Origin: Lachnospiraceae bacterium
Lineage (GTDB): Bacteria > Bacillota > Clostridia > Lachnospirales > Lachnospiraceae
Direction of reading: 5' to 3'
Length of the DNA stretch: 50,648 nucleotides
Assembly (NCBI GenBank): GCA_009911195.1
Contig: QXWV01000014.1
Coordinates: 1-50,648 of the forward strand
The notes below the pieces were generated by a model, which was given only the letters and a program-made list of their open reading frames with translations, searched no databases and was not told the origin of the DNA. Made by a program: the position numbers and the translations under genes. Below are positions 8,572 through 17,578 of the stretch, piece after piece (the stretch's first letter is position 1; each line of letters starts with the position of its first letter).

Positions 8572-9759
8572 ATGAAACGATTACAAGTGCTTCTTCTTGT
8601 AAGCCTGGCATCCGTTCTTTTATTCTCCGGATGCGGTAAAGCAGAAGAGGAAGCTGATGAACCTGCTGTTGCACAGGTTATTGAAAGGCAACCCGAGCTG
8701 GAAGATACAGAAGAACCAGCTGATTCAGAAACAGAAGCGGAGACACCCGTAGATGATGAGCAACCCCCGGAAGAAGGCATGGTAAGAAGTACTCTCACCA
8801 ATGAATGGATTGACGGCAGTTTGGAAAAAACCCGTCCTATTGCTATCATGGTTCCCAATGATTCCGCTGCTCTGCCGCATTACAATATTTCCAAGGCAGA
8901 TATTCTTTATGAATGCCCTGTGGAAAGCGGCATCACAAGAACTATGGCGGTAATTAAGGACTGGGAAAACCTGGACCGCATCGGCAACGTAAGAAGCTGC
9001 CGTGATTATTTTGTATATTGGTCTTTTGAGTGGGATGCCATTTATTTACACTTCGGTGGCCCTTATTATATTAATGAAATTGTCGAAAGAAAAGATACTG
9101 ACCACATTACAGGATGTTCTTATGGTGACAAACGGACAGATGGCCTTTATGAAGGCACTTTCTACCGCTCCACCGATAAAAAAGCCCCTCACAATGCTTA
9201 TGCAAGCGCAGATGGCATTAAGAAAGGGATTGATAAATTCAGTATCTCCAGTACATACCGTGACAACTATTATGACCCGAACCATTTCAAATTCGCTCCT
9301 TCCAAAGAACCGAACACATTGGAACAGTACAGCGATGCTGTTACAGCAAAGGAAATTGATATGTCTTCCGCATATCCTGTTACAAAAACTTCCTTCAGCT
9401 ATAACGAGAGCGATGGTTTGTATTACCGCAGCATGTATGGAAAAGCTGATGTTGATGCCGCTAATGACAATCAACAGTTGGCATTCAAAAATGTACTTGT
9501 TCAGTTTGCTTACCACGAAGTAAGGGATGCAAAAGGCTACCTGATTTTCCAGGTACATGATACTACAAGGGATGGATATTACTTCACCAACGGAAAAGGG
9601 ATTCATGTGACATGGAAGAAGAGTGCCGATTATGAACCGACCAAGTATTATGACGATGATGGCAATGAAATCGAAGTAAATACAGGAAAAACGATGATTT
9701 GTATTGTAAAAGACGGCGATTCCTTTAAAGCGGACGGTACAGCCCTGAAAGCTAAATAG
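8572..9759 (+). CDS. DUF3048 family lipoprotein (YerB-like)
   Basis: This protein of about 395 residues is a predicted lipoprotein: KR, a hydrophobic stretch, then the lipobox LLFSGC near residue 20. A very acidic linker rich in E, D, P and T (about 22-72) tethers the folded part outside the membrane. The body matches the DUF3048/YerB family: RPIAIMVPNDSAALPHYNIS, the YECPVESGITRTMAV block and GNVRSCRDYF. A role near the cell wall is plausible but unproven. The start at 8572 follows GCGAGGA; an ATG 18 bases earlier has no binding site. It is monocistronic, closed by the terminator at 9799-9824. Confidence 0.9.
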   Translation: MKRLQVLLLVSLASVLLFSGCGKAEEEADEPAVAQVIERQPELEDTEEPADSETEAETPVDDEQPPEEGMVRSTLTNEWIDGSLEKTRPIAIMVPNDSAALPHYNISKADILYECPVESGITRTMAVIKDWENLDRIGNVRSCRDYFVYWSFEWDAIYLHFGGPYYINEIVERKDTDHITGCSYGDKRTDGLYEGTFYRSTDKKAPHNAYASADGIKKGIDKFSISSTYRDNYYDPNHFKFAPSKEPNTLEQYSDAVTAKEIDMSSAYPVTKTSFSYNESDGLYYRSMYGKADVDAANDNQQLAFKNVLVQFAYHEVRDAKGYLIFQVHDTTRDGYYFTNGKGIHVTWKKSADYEPTKYYDDDGNEIEVNTGKTMICIVKDGDSFKADGTALKAK

Positions 9760-9798
9760 TAAAAAGAATTGGCATAATTCCCTATAGTATAAAGTCAT

Positions 9799-9824
9799 AA
9801 AGACGGCATATCAATGCCGTCTTT
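9799..9824. terminator. Bidirectional terminator between the lipoprotein gene and leuA
   Basis: An 11-bp perfect stem AAAGACGGCAT/ATGCCGTCTTT with a four-base loop is followed on the plus strand by ATTTTT. It lies 40 bases after the lipoprotein stop and 22 bases from the leuA stop, so it can serve both converging genes. Confidence 0.93.
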
Positions 9825-9845
9825 ATTTTTCCACTATATTTCTTT

Positions 9846-11525
9846 CTATTTCTGTCCGATGCCAAGTCTGTTCACTGCGGAGAAAATAGCCCTTACAGAA
9901 GCCCTGGTAATGTTTGAGCTTACTCCCACGCCATAAGTTACGCTGCCGGTATCCACATCCAACAAATGGATATATGCCGCCGCCTGGGAATTGGAGCCGC
10001 TTTGGAGGGCATGTTCTTCATAATCCAGTATTTTCATTTCTTCGCCAATGACTTCCTGAAGACCTCGTTTTACCGCATCAATCGGGCCATTGCCCACTGC
10101 TTCCAGTTTCTTTTCTACTCCATGGTCTGTATAAACTACTATGACTCGTGTATCAAATTCGGAAGTAGTTTCATCGCTTAAATCATCCACACGAAGCTTC
10201 CTGAAGTGGTAAGGCTCTTTGCAATCCAAATACTCCTTCCTAAATTGCTGCATAATTTCATCCGGGGATACTTCACCCTGTTTTTCCGATATATTCTGGA
10301 TGACATTTGCAAATTCCCTATGCATTCCTTTTGGCAGTTTAAAGCCAAAGTACGTATCCATAATGAATGCGACCCCGCCTTTTCCTGATTGGGAATTAAT
10401 CCTTACAATAGGCTCATATTCCCGCCCAATATCCGATGGGTCGATGGGAAGGTAAGGTACCTGCCATATTGCGCTCCCCCGTTCCCTCATTGCTTTTACG
10501 CCTTTATTAATAGCATCCTGATGAGAACCTGAGAAAGCAGTGAATACCAGCTTCCCGGCATAGGGATGTCTGGGATGAATCGGTATTTTACAGCATCTTT
10601 CGTAGATTTCAATAATCTCATTAATTTTTTCTATACTCAGTTGCGGATTAATTCCCTGTGAGAACATATTGTACGCAATATTCAGTACATCCACATTGCC
10701 GGTTCTCTCACCATTCCCGAAAAGGGTTCCTTCCACTCTTTGGGCTCCTGCCAGCAGGGAAAGTTCTGCGCTGGCCACACCGGTTCCCCTGTCATTATGA
10801 GGATGCACGCTTAAAATGATGCTTTCCCGGTTTTTAAAATGTTTATTCATCCATTCAATTTGGTCCGCATAAACATTCGGAGTAGTCATCTCTACGGTAG
10901 ACGGTAGATTGATGATAATCGGATTTTCTTTTGTAGCCCCCCAGGTTTCCTGTACCGCAGTACATATCTCCAATGCAAAATCCAGTTCCGTTCCCGTGAA
11001 GCTCTCCGGGGAATATTCTAAAAGGATTTTCCCGGGAAATTTTTCGGCTCTTTCTTTCACCCACTTTGTACCCTGCACTGCAATATTGATGATTTCTTTC
11101 CTGTCCATGCCGAACACTACATCTCTTTGAAGGGTAGATGTGGAATTGTAGATATGGACAATCGCCTGGCTACAGCCGGCAATGGATTCAAATGTTTTTT
11201 CTATCTGTTCTTCCCTGCATTGTGTCAATACTTGCACCCAGACATCCTGCGGTATCATCTTCCTGTCTACCAATTGACGCAAAAAATCATACTCGATTTG
11301 GCTTGCTGCAGGAAAGCCAATTTCTATCTCACGGAATCCCAGCTTTATCAGGTATTGGAACATTTCAATTTTCTCGTGCACCACCATAGGGTCAATCAGC
11401 GCCTGATTCCCATCCCGCAAGTCTACACTGCACCATATAGGAGCTTTTTCAATCTCTTTTCCCGGCCACTCCCTTTCCGGATAATCCACTACTGGATTGC
11501 GGCGATACCTTTCATAATTCATCAT
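9846..11525 (-). CDS. leuA: 2-isopropylmalate synthase, long form
   Basis: This enzyme condenses acetyl-CoA with 2-ketoisovalerate, the first committed step of leucine synthesis. The HMGL-like TIM barrel begins with CSVDLRDGNQALIDPM (near residue 31), where the R-D-G motif and a downstream HPHNDRGTGVASAE provide metal and catalytic residues. The C-terminal regulatory LeuA-dimer domain follows (VDDLSDETTSEFDTRV, then SNSQAAAYIHLLDVD), as in the roughly 560-residue LeuA2 type. The start at 11525 has AAGAGG seven bases upstream. The next gene upstream (HPr) has its own terminator, so leuA is probably transcribed alone. I found no clear T-box or leader peptide before it. Confidence 0.95.
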   Translation of the reverse strand: MMNYERYRRNPVVDYPEREWPGKEIEKAPIWCSVDLRDGNQALIDPMVVHEKIEMFQYLIKLGFREIEIGFPAASQIEYDFLRQLVDRKMIPQDVWVQVLTQCREEQIEKTFESIAGCSQAIVHIYNSTSTLQRDVVFGMDRKEIINIAVQGTKWVKERAEKFPGKILLEYSPESFTGTELDFALEICTAVQETWGATKENPIIINLPSTVEMTTPNVYADQIEWMNKHFKNRESIILSVHPHNDRGTGVASAELSLLAGAQRVEGTLFGNGERTGNVDVLNIAYNMFSQGINPQLSIEKINEIIEIYERCCKIPIHPRHPYAGKLVFTAFSGSHQDAINKGVKAMRERGSAIWQVPYLPIDPSDIGREYEPIVRINSQSGKGGVAFIMDTYFGFKLPKGMHREFANVIQNISEKQGEVSPDEIMQQFRKEYLDCKEPYHFRKLRVDDLSDETTSEFDTRVIVVYTDHGVEKKLEAVGNGPIDAVKRGLQEVIGEEMKILDYEEHALQSGSNSQAAAYIHLLDVDTGSVTYGVGVSSNITRASVRAIFSAVNRLGIGQK

Positions 11526-11633
11526 TTTCTTTCCTCTTTTCTGCATGGCTTTTTGTTTCCAATTTTAGCTTCCGGCATAGACGGAATTTTTCCTTTTTCG
11601 GGCCTGTTCAATCAAGTAGGGAGGGTTATCTTC

Positions 11634-11690
11634 CATACTCGCTGCGCTGGGCATCCGTCAGCTTGGCTGACATTCTTCCTTCGGATGCCC
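11634..11690 (-). repeat. Nested palindrome upstream of leuA
   Basis: Outer arms GGGCATCCG (11649-11657) and CGGATGCCC (11682-11690) enclose an inner hairpin GTCAGC-ttg-GCTGAC (11657-11671). The flank tactcgctgcgct (11635-11647) closely matches tactcgttgcgcgg beside the hairpin cluster at 8001-8014. Both copies lie upstream of minus-strand genes. It may be a dispersed intergenic element or an RNA leader. Confidence 0.5.
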
Positions 11691-11704
11691 ATGTGCATAT
11701 AAAA

Positions 11705-11723
11705 GCCGGCTCAAAGAGCCGGC
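11705..11723 (-). terminator. Terminator after the HPr gene
   Basis: A perfect 8-bp GC-rich stem GCCGGCTC/GAGCCGGC with a three-base loop lies 40 bases beyond the HPr stop codon and is followed on the minus strand by TTTTATAT. Confidence 0.85.
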
Positions 11724-11763
11724 CCACTTTAATTAAAGTTGTGTTGTTGCCTACAGAAAGCAA

Positions 11764-12027
11764 TTACTCTCCAAGGCCGCTTTCAATCGCTTGGATTAAT
11801 GCCTTCAAAGCCTCTTCTTCATCCTCACCATCGCAAACAAACTCCACTTCATCTCCACATTTTACACACGCGCCAAGTACGCTCAGCACGCTCTTTGCAT
11901 TTGCCGTATTCTCTTTGAATGTAAATGTAATTAATGATTTGAACTGCATTGCTTCTTTGCATAGAATGCCTGCTGGTCTTAGATGTAGCCCGGTGGGGTT
12001 TTTAATAGTTACCTTTTGGCTTACCAT
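11764..12027 (-). CDS. ptsH: HPr family phosphocarrier protein
   Basis: This small cytosolic protein of 87 residues carries the HPr signature TGLHLRPAG, with the phosphorylated histidine at residue 15. The regulatory serine of Firmicute HPr is present at residue 46 (AKSVLSVL). The length fits. It is monocistronic, with its own promoter (12106-12134) and terminator (11705-11723). Both key residues are present, so it could serve as the general PTS carrier for the IIBC/IIA system at 40-42 kb. The C-terminal stretch is more acidic than usual (DGEDEEEALKAL), so a regulatory paralogue cannot be ruled out. Confidence 0.9.
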   Translation of the reverse strand: MVSQKVTIKNPTGLHLRPAGILCKEAMQFKSLITFTFKENTANAKSVLSVLGACVKCGDEVEFVCDGEDEEEALKALIQAIESGLGE

Positions 12028-12105
12028 ACCCTCTTCTCCTTCACTTCATATGCTTATGAACGTTTCATCTCTCTGCTATACTATCTGCATATGTTCTATT
12101 TGGTT

Positions 12106-12134
12106 ATTATAACATCTTTTTCTTGTCTTGTGAA
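12106..12134 (-). promoter_or_regulatory. Promoter of the HPr gene
   Basis: On the minus strand TTCACA (12134-12129) and a perfect TATAAT (12111-12106) are spaced by 17 bp, about 80 bases before the HPr start codon and just beyond the glmM stop. Confidence 0.7.
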
Positions 12135-12139
12135 GACTT

Positions 12140-13489
12140 CTATAACATAATATTCTGAATCAGTTCAGCCAACTTCTTTGCTTCCGCATCTATCTGCTTT
12201 TTATCTTTTCCTTCTATCATTACACGCACTTTAGGTTCTGTCCCCGATGGGCGTATCAGTACCCGCCCTTCCCCTGCAAACTTATTATCTAGCTTGGCAA
12301 TTGCTTCTGCAATTTCCGGGTAATCCATATAATTCTCCTTTTTATGGTTGGGTACCTTGGCATTTACCAAAGCCTGCGGCATCACTTCCATGATTTCGGA
12401 AAGTTTGGACAGAGATTCCTTTGTCTCTACCATCACCTGCAGAAGGTGAAGGGCGCTGAGCAATCCATCCCCCGTTGTATTTTCATCCAAAAAGATGATA
12501 TGACCGGATTGCTCTCCTCCCAGGCTGGCCCCTACTTCCTTCATTCTTTCCAGTACATAGCGGTCTCCGACCTTAGTCTGCTGGATTTCAATATGATTTC
12601 TTTCCCCCATCAGGAAAAAGCCAAGATTGCTCATAATAGTAGCAATAATCCTGTCCCCTTTCAGTTTCCCCTGATTCTTCATATGGTTTCCTACAATGGC
12701 CATAATCTGGTCACCATCCACAACATTGCCCAGTTCATCCACAGCCAGCAGTCTGTCAGCATCCCCGTCAAAGGCTAATCCTATGTCCGCTTTCTCATAT
12801 ACCACCCTTGCCTGCAATTCTTCCATATGGGTAGAGCCGCAGTTGGCATTGATATTTGTCCCATCCGGGTTGTTATGGATTGCTACCACTTCACCGCCCA
12901 GTTCTTTCAAAGCCTCTATGGATGTATAATAAGAAGCGCCCTCCGCACAGTCAACAACTATTTTCAAACCACGCAAATCCACATTTACTGCTTTTATCGA
13001 ATGGTTAATATATTCTTCCCTAGCGTCCGTGCGATATTTTATCTTGCCTACACTGGCACCTGTGGGGAATTTCACATCTTTCATCCCATTATGAATCAAT
13101 GCTTCTATTTCATCTTCCAGTGCATCCGGGAGCTTATAACCGTTTCCATCGAAAAATTTAATCCCGTTAAACTCTACCGGGTTATGGGAAGCGGAAACTA
13201 CAACCCCCGCATCCACCTTATACTTTCTCGTCAAATAAGCAATAGCCGGTGTGGGAAGCACCCCTACATAGACACAGTTCGCCCCTACAGAACATGCCCC
13301 TGCCATTAATGCATTCGCAAGCATATCGCTGGAAATACGGGTATCGCAGCCTACCATAATCGTAGGTTTATGCTCCTTCTCTTTTGTCAGCACATATGCC
13401 CCTGCCTGCCCCAACTGCATAGCCAGGACCGGTGTCAGCTCTTCATTTGCCACTCCTCTTACTCCGTCAGTACCAAATAATCTGCCCAT
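12140..13489 (-). CDS. glmM: Phosphoglucosamine mutase
   Basis: This cytosolic enzyme converts glucosamine-6-phosphate to glucosamine-1-phosphate for peptidoglycan precursor synthesis. The N-terminal FGTDGVRG, the phosphoserine loop SASHNP (active serine at about residue 101), the metal loop DGDADR near 240 and the substrate loop RPSGTEPKVRVM near the C-terminus are all present, and the length (449) is usual. The start at 13489 has GGAGG six bases upstream. It follows cdaA and ybbR in the order conserved across Firmicutes, where CdaA activity is known to be linked to GlmM. Confidence 0.96.
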   Translation of the reverse strand: MGRLFGTDGVRGVANEELTPVLAMQLGQAGAYVLTKEKEHKPTIMVGCDTRISSDMLANALMAGACSVGANCVYVGVLPTPAIAYLTRKYKVDAGVVVSASHNPVEFNGIKFFDGNGYKLPDALEDEIEALIHNGMKDVKFPTGASVGKIKYRTDAREEYINHSIKAVNVDLRGLKIVVDCAEGASYYTSIEALKELGGEVVAIHNNPDGTNINANCGSTHMEELQARVVYEKADIGLAFDGDADRLLAVDELGNVVDGDQIMAIVGNHMKNQGKLKGDRIIATIMSNLGFFLMGERNHIEIQQTKVGDRYVLERMKEVGASLGGEQSGHIIFLDENTTGDGLLSALHLLQVMVETKESLSKLSEIMEVMPQALVNAKVPNHKKENYMDYPEIAEAIAKLDNKFAGEGRVLIRPSGTEPKVRVMIEGKDKKQIDAEAKKLAELIQNIML

Positions 13490-13566
13490 CTTCATCCTCC
13501 ATTCTGATACTGAGCGCTTCCGAACCCCCCTGCCTTGTCTCTATAGCCTGTAAGATTCCATACACT

Positions 13567-14850
13567 CTATTCTTGTTTTTCCCTTATATTAAGCCTTGCC
13601 GTTATATTTTCCCTCAGGCTTACTGTATCCGGTAAATTAAAGGAAAGCCGTACATCATAATAGCCTTCTTCCAAGCTCTCTATCGCCCCTGTTTCCAACA
13701 GGCGGTCGATATCCACAACACCGTTTATCTGGTTCGGGTCCAATGCATTGATTTCCTCTGCCAGACCTCTTACCTGGATTGGGAATTCTTCTTCATAAGT
13801 GGATACTGTAGCCTCAAACTGTTCCGGAAGGTTTTCAACCACAATGCTGTCTTCCGAAACTGTAATCGTCCTCGTAATTTCCTGTTCCACATATGCTGTA
13901 ACGGAAACCATGCCATTAAACTTGTCATTAGCCAATGCCACATTCCCTGGCAAGTACTTCCTGATATCCACCTCTACTGTCACATCTCCGGAAGCACCTG
14001 TGATATCCACTTCCGTATCCGGGATTTCTATTGCGGATAAGTTTCTCAGCACGCTTCCTTTCCCTGCAAGCAATATGGAATCCGGAGAGCTGCTCACAAC
14101 ACCTGTTGCCCTATATCCGTTGGAAGGTATCCCCGATGCCGTAAAGATTAACGGAATCGCCTTCGTACCCAGAATTTCCACGTTTACGCCCACCGTATTT
14201 ATATTAAGGGATAATCTGCTATCCTTCACCACTTCTTTTCCATCAGCGTCATACAGCTTAATCTCCGCATTCGTACCTATATCGCCAGTAAAACCGCCTA
14301 CTGCAACGCTCACTTCAGCACTGGCTATTGTGGACACCAGAGATTCCGGCCCCGATACCCTTACCAGGTTCTGGTCCGTAGTCACATCACCTATTATATA
14401 ACCTTCCTGCAGCGTTCCTGATGTGCTGGCCTTCAAAGGAAGCGAAATGCTCTTTCTTTCTTCTACCTGAAGAACCACCTCTTCTGAACTTGACTTAATG
14501 CTATCCAAGTTTTCATTGTATTGTGCCGATGTAATCTGAATCGGAACCGTATTATTTGCCGTTATTTTTGACATATCGGCAATCGCTACGATATCGTTCT
14601 GCCGAATACTGTTTACTACCGTCCTGGGGCCTGTAACCGTTACTGTATCTATCCTGTCAGAATTGTCCAGCACTTCAAAAGTCTTCCCTTGCCCCGTCAG
14701 ATATTCTGTATTAATAATTGTCACCGGAACATCATTATATCTATGGGTCAGGGATGGATTATTAATATTCGTCACAAGCAGCCACAAAAGGGCGGCAAAA
14801 AGAACGGAGCCAATTTTCAGTCCAAGGTTGTCAGTCAGTTTCCTTTTCAT
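13567..14850 (-). CDS. cdaR: YbbR-domain regulator of CdaA (CdaR)
   Basis: This 427-residue protein has one N-terminal membrane helix (about residues 12-27) followed by an extracytoplasmic region with about four YbbR-like repeats, recognisable by recurring hydrophobic-beta segments around VTGPRTVVNSI, VSGPESLVSTI and related positions. In Firmicutes CdaR modulates the diadenylate cyclase CdaA. The gene overlaps the end of cdaA by 20 bases and uses a ribosome binding site (AAGGG) inside it, so the two are translationally coupled. It precedes glmM. Confidence 0.92.
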   Translation of the reverse strand: MKRKLTDNLGLKIGSVLFAALLWLLVTNINNPSLTHRYNDVPVTIINTEYLTGQGKTFEVLDNSDRIDTVTVTGPRTVVNSIRQNDIVAIADMSKITANNTVPIQITSAQYNENLDSIKSSSEEVVLQVEERKSISLPLKASTSGTLQEGYIIGDVTTDQNLVRVSGPESLVSTIASAEVSVAVGGFTGDIGTNAEIKLYDADGKEVVKDSRLSLNINTVGVNVEILGTKAIPLIFTASGIPSNGYRATGVVSSSPDSILLAGKGSVLRNLSAIEIPDTEVDITGASGDVTVEVDIRKYLPGNVALANDKFNGMVSVTAYVEQEITRTITVSEDSIVVENLPEQFEATVSTYEEEFPIQVRGLAEEINALDPNQINGVVDIDRLLETGAIESLEEGYYDVRLSFNLPDTVSLRENITARLNIREKQE

Positions 14851-15703
14851 TCTTTTCCCTTCCCTTCCAAAGCTTGCGCCGTTTCTCTTCTTCCGGTTTA
14901 CCCTGAATATCGCGCAGCCTTTCCTTTAATGCGTTCCCATCCAGATTCCTTTCCAGATTTCCTTCGTATGCAATGCTGATTCTTCCTGTTTCTTCAGAAA
15001 CAATTACTGTCATGGAATCCGTTACTTCCGAAATGCCCACGCCTGCCCTGTGCCTTGTTCCCAGCTCTTTGCTCAATAACATATTATCGGAAAGGGGAAG
15101 ATAGCAGGTAGCCGAAGTTACCCTATTTCCGCGTACAATTACAGCACCGTCATGCAACGGTGTATTATGCTCGAATATATTAATCAAAAGCTGGCTGGTA
15201 ACAATTCCGTCAATATCGATTCCTGTCCGTTCATACTCTGCTAACGGCTGTGATTTCTCAATTACTATCAATGCGCCTGTTTTTACTTTCCCCATCTCCA
15301 CACATGCTTTTGCAATTTCATTGATAGTACGGTCTGAAAAAAGGCCAGATTCCGTTTTACCCGAGTCAAATGGAAGAAGTGAGGCAATCAGGTTTTTCCT
15401 CCCCAATTCTTCCATCGCTTTACGTAGTTCCGGCTGCAAAATAACAATAATTGCAGTTGACGCAATACCCACCAGATTTTCGGCAATCCACAAGATTGTT
15501 TCCATACTGAAAATAGCCGCTAAAAGCCAAAAAACAGCAATGACTATAACGCCTTTCAGCAATGACCACGCCTTAGAATTTTTCACCCATAATAAAACAT
15601 TATACATCAGAAAAGAAAGAATTATAATTTCTACAATATCAACCCATCTGATTTCCGGCATATGCCTAAAATATGTGTCCATAAAATCTTGAATCTGCTG
15701 CAT
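14831..15703 (-). CDS. cdaA: Diadenylate cyclase CdaA
   Basis: This membrane enzyme makes cyclic di-AMP from two ATP. Three N-terminal helices lie within residues 20-90, followed by the DAC domain with the catalytic DGA (185-187, in LHDGAVIV) and RHR (217-219, in GTRHRAGVG) motifs. The 290-residue length is slightly above the usual 270 or so because of a charged C-terminal tail. It is first in the conserved cdaA-cdaR-glmM group. Two membrane proteins of unknown function are immediately upstream on the same strand. Confidence 0.96.
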   Translation of the reverse strand: MQQIQDFMDTYFRHMPEIRWVDIVEIIILSFLMYNVLLWVKNSKAWSLLKGVIVIAVFWLLAAIFSMETILWIAENLVGIASTAIIVILQPELRKAMEELGRKNLIASLLPFDSGKTESGLFSDRTINEIAKACVEMGKVKTGALIVIEKSQPLAEYERTGIDIDGIVTSQLLINIFEHNTPLHDGAVIVRGNRVTSATCYLPLSDNMLLSKELGTRHRAGVGISEVTDSMTVIVSEETGRISIAYEGNLERNLDGNALKERLRDIQGKPEEEKRRKLWKGREKNEKETD

Positions 15704-15740
15704 CTTAACCCATTCCAGTCCTATTCATTAATTACATCCA

Positions 15741-16718
15741 CTATTTATTAGTTCTCTTTCCTTCTGCGCTCCTTTGGGAAGGGTGCGCTTTCTTCTGCTG
15801 GTTAATCTTTTTTACCTTTCGCTCCGGTGCTGCAACCGTAACCTTAGGCACTGCTTTCACATAATAATAATATTCATCATCCTCGAACTGCACTTTTTCT
15901 GTCCGGCTGTAATCTACATGAAATGAAAAAAATTGTATTACTACGGCAATCAATGCCGATGCCACCGTACCAATGATGACTCCTCCGATAGCCACATTTG
16001 TATCAAACATCAAATCCCCTACCAGAAGCAGCATTATATTTACCAGAGCACCTGCAATAATCGCGATTGTCCACGAGTGGTCCACGGACAGCCTCCTTAT
16101 CAGATATACAAAAATAAGAGTAATTGCAAATACCGCAATAGTAACAACCATTGTTCTGTTTGCCAGGATACCGTCAATGATAAACCGGAATCTGGCAGTA
16201 ATTTCCTCCGTTTCCATGGATGTCAGCGTAGTTGTGCTTTCATTCACATAAGCCAGCAGATAATATACTGCCGTTCCACATGCCACCGATACGGCGGAAG
16301 CCGGTGTTCCCAACAAGCCCATCGCAATAGGTACTGCATAAGGTATTTTCAGCAGGAAACAAATGGGCATCAGCACCACTACGAAAGTGTCTTTTGGAGA
16401 AAACCTGAAATAAACCAAAAACATAAGCAGAAATACTGCCAGCACCACAACCGCACATTCCAAAGATAAAGCGTATACATGCAACAGCACAAATGCTGCC
16501 GCAGCAATAATAATAAAATTCATCGGCATAAAGGAGCACATCAGTGCTATTACCAACACTGCCGTTGTTTTATTTATCCTTTCCATATACCCCAGCTTTC
16601 CGTTTATCAGCATAAGGCTTATGAAAGCAATCACGAATTTCCATAGAGGAACGAGGAATATCTCGTATTTTCCATAGAATTTTCTTAAATATTGTTTCGC
16701 AACAAGTAAAGTTGTCAT
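15741..16718 (-). CDS. Unknown polytopic membrane protein upstream of cdaA
   Basis: I do not recognise this 325-residue protein by function. It has about ten hydrophobic helices between residues 20 and 275 and a soluble, very basic tail (KVTVAAPERKVKKINQQKK). A hydrophilic loop at about residues 155-180 contains ESTTTLTSMETEEI. Basal Lachnospiraceae carry similar proteins of unknown role. It lies 37 bases before cdaA and has a good ribosome binding site (AAAGGAA). A possible link with c-di-AMP or cell-envelope control is inferred only from position. Confidence 0.75.
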   Translation of the reverse strand: MTTLLVAKQYLRKFYGKYEIFLVPLWKFVIAFISLMLINGKLGYMERINKTTAVLVIALMCSFMPMNFIIIAAAAFVLLHVYALSLECAVVVLAVFLLMFLVYFRFSPKDTFVVVLMPICFLLKIPYAVPIAMGLLGTPASAVSVACGTAVYYLLAYVNESTTTLTSMETEEITARFRFIIDGILANRTMVVTIAVFAITLIFVYLIRRLSVDHSWTIAIIAGALVNIMLLLVGDLMFDTNVAIGGVIIGTVASALIAVVIQFFSFHVDYSRTEKVQFEDDEYYYYVKAVPKVTVAAPERKVKKINQQKKAHPSQRSAEGKRTNK

Positions 16719-16731
16719 AGTAATTTCCTTT

Positions 16732-16750
16732 CAGGGCTTTAGAAGCCCTG
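16732..16750. other. Hairpin between two unknown membrane genes
   Basis: A perfect 8-bp stem CAGGGCTT/AAGCCCTG with a three-base loop fills the gap between the genes at 16753 and 16718. On the minus strand it lacks a T-tract (AAAGGAAATT follows), so it is more likely an mRNA-processing or stability element than a terminator. Confidence 0.4.
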
Positions 16751-16752
16751 TT

Positions 16753-17142
16753 TTATGTTTTATCATACATGCTGGCAAGCCTGCGTAAATTATTCATATA
16801 TAATTTTACTCCCTGCTTTGCCTTGGCATACCGATAGCAATATATTGCATATGAAATAATGGAATATATTCCTATTACAAGTAAATATTTCATCAAAACA
16901 GATTTGCCGAATTCCATCAAATCCATTTTATAAATATCCAGCATGAAAAACTCAAAATCATAAAAAATGTACATTCCAAACACTACGCCAAATGCAATAG
17001 TACCGCAGATAAAAGACTTCATCACCTGAAGCCATACATAATCTCCACGGAAATAATTCATTATGGAATCATTTTTCTTTCCTTCATTTTTCTCATAGGA
17101 CGCCATTTTTGTCATTAAAATGATTCTTTCCTGATTCAGCAT
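16753..17142 (-). CDS. Unknown small membrane protein
   Basis: This 129-residue protein is not recognised. After a charged N-terminus it has two hydrophobic helices (about residues 42-65 and 85-107) and a short basic C-terminus (YRYAKAKQGVKLYMNNLRRL). AGGAG lies nine bases before the start. It is 12 bases downstream of the yvyF-like gene and 35 bases upstream of the polytopic protein, so it belongs to the same minus-strand cluster. Confidence 0.75.
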   Translation of the reverse strand: MLNQERIILMTKMASYEKNEGKKNDSIMNYFRGDYVWLQVMKSFICGTIAFGVVFGMYIFYDFEFFMLDIYKMDLMEFGKSVLMKYLLVIGIYSIISYAIYCYRYAKAKQGVKLYMNNLRRLASMYDKT

Positions 17143-17154
17143 AATCGTTTTCTC

Positions 17155-17562
17155 CTAACGGTCAAGGAAATGCATCCTCGGATTGTCCTTCGTATCTGGC
17201 TTTTTCTCCACCATTGTTTTTTTCTTTTTATACATTCCCTGCAAATCGTTCGCCATACTGTTTTTGCATTTTGAACAAAAACGCCCACTCCGGACAGGAA
17301 CCCCACAGTTTTCACAGGTAAGCCCCACCTGGGTATTTGTTGAGAATTCCAGCCGCTCTTCCCTCAGCCATTGCTTAATCTGGTTCGGGGTAACATCGCA
17401 TTCTTCCGTCACTTCCGGAATCCCGCATCCAGGATGCTCGCTCACATATTTCTTAACCTCCTGGAACTTCTCTTCCAATTCCTCCTTACAATTCTGGCAA
17501 ATCATAGGTCCGCTTACATAGTTAAATAATTTCCCACATTTTTTACAGTTACGTACATCCAT
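17155..17562 (-). CDS. yvyF: Flagellar-region zinc-ribbon protein (YvyF/TIGR03826)
   Basis: This 135-residue protein has two C-x2-C zinc-binding pairs at the N-terminus (CKKC, CQNC), a central helix-turn-helix-like block (VTPNQIKQWLREERLEF) and a second pair of C-x2-C motifs (CENC, CSKC). This layout matches the TIGR03826/YvyF family encoded near comF and flagellar genes in Firmicutes. It lies 16 bases after comF, as in Bacillus subtilis. Its molecular role is not well defined. GGAGGG precedes the start. Confidence 0.9.
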   Translation of the reverse strand: MDVRNCKKCGKLFNYVSGPMICQNCKEELEEKFQEVKKYVSEHPGCGIPEVTEECDVTPNQIKQWLREERLEFSTNTQVGLTCENCGVPVRSGRFCSKCKNSMANDLQGMYKKKKTMVEKKPDTKDNPRMHFLDR

Positions 17563-17578
17563 ATATAATCCCTCCGTT

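Noticed and set aside
9002-9798. Long reading frames inside the DUF3048 lipoprotein gene on both strands
   Set aside because: They overlap a clear lipoprotein of known family and have no family features of their own.
11547-11640. Leucine T-box or leader peptide attenuator before leuA
   Set aside because: I found no T-box core sequence and no leucine-rich short frame; only the nested palindrome further up is evident.
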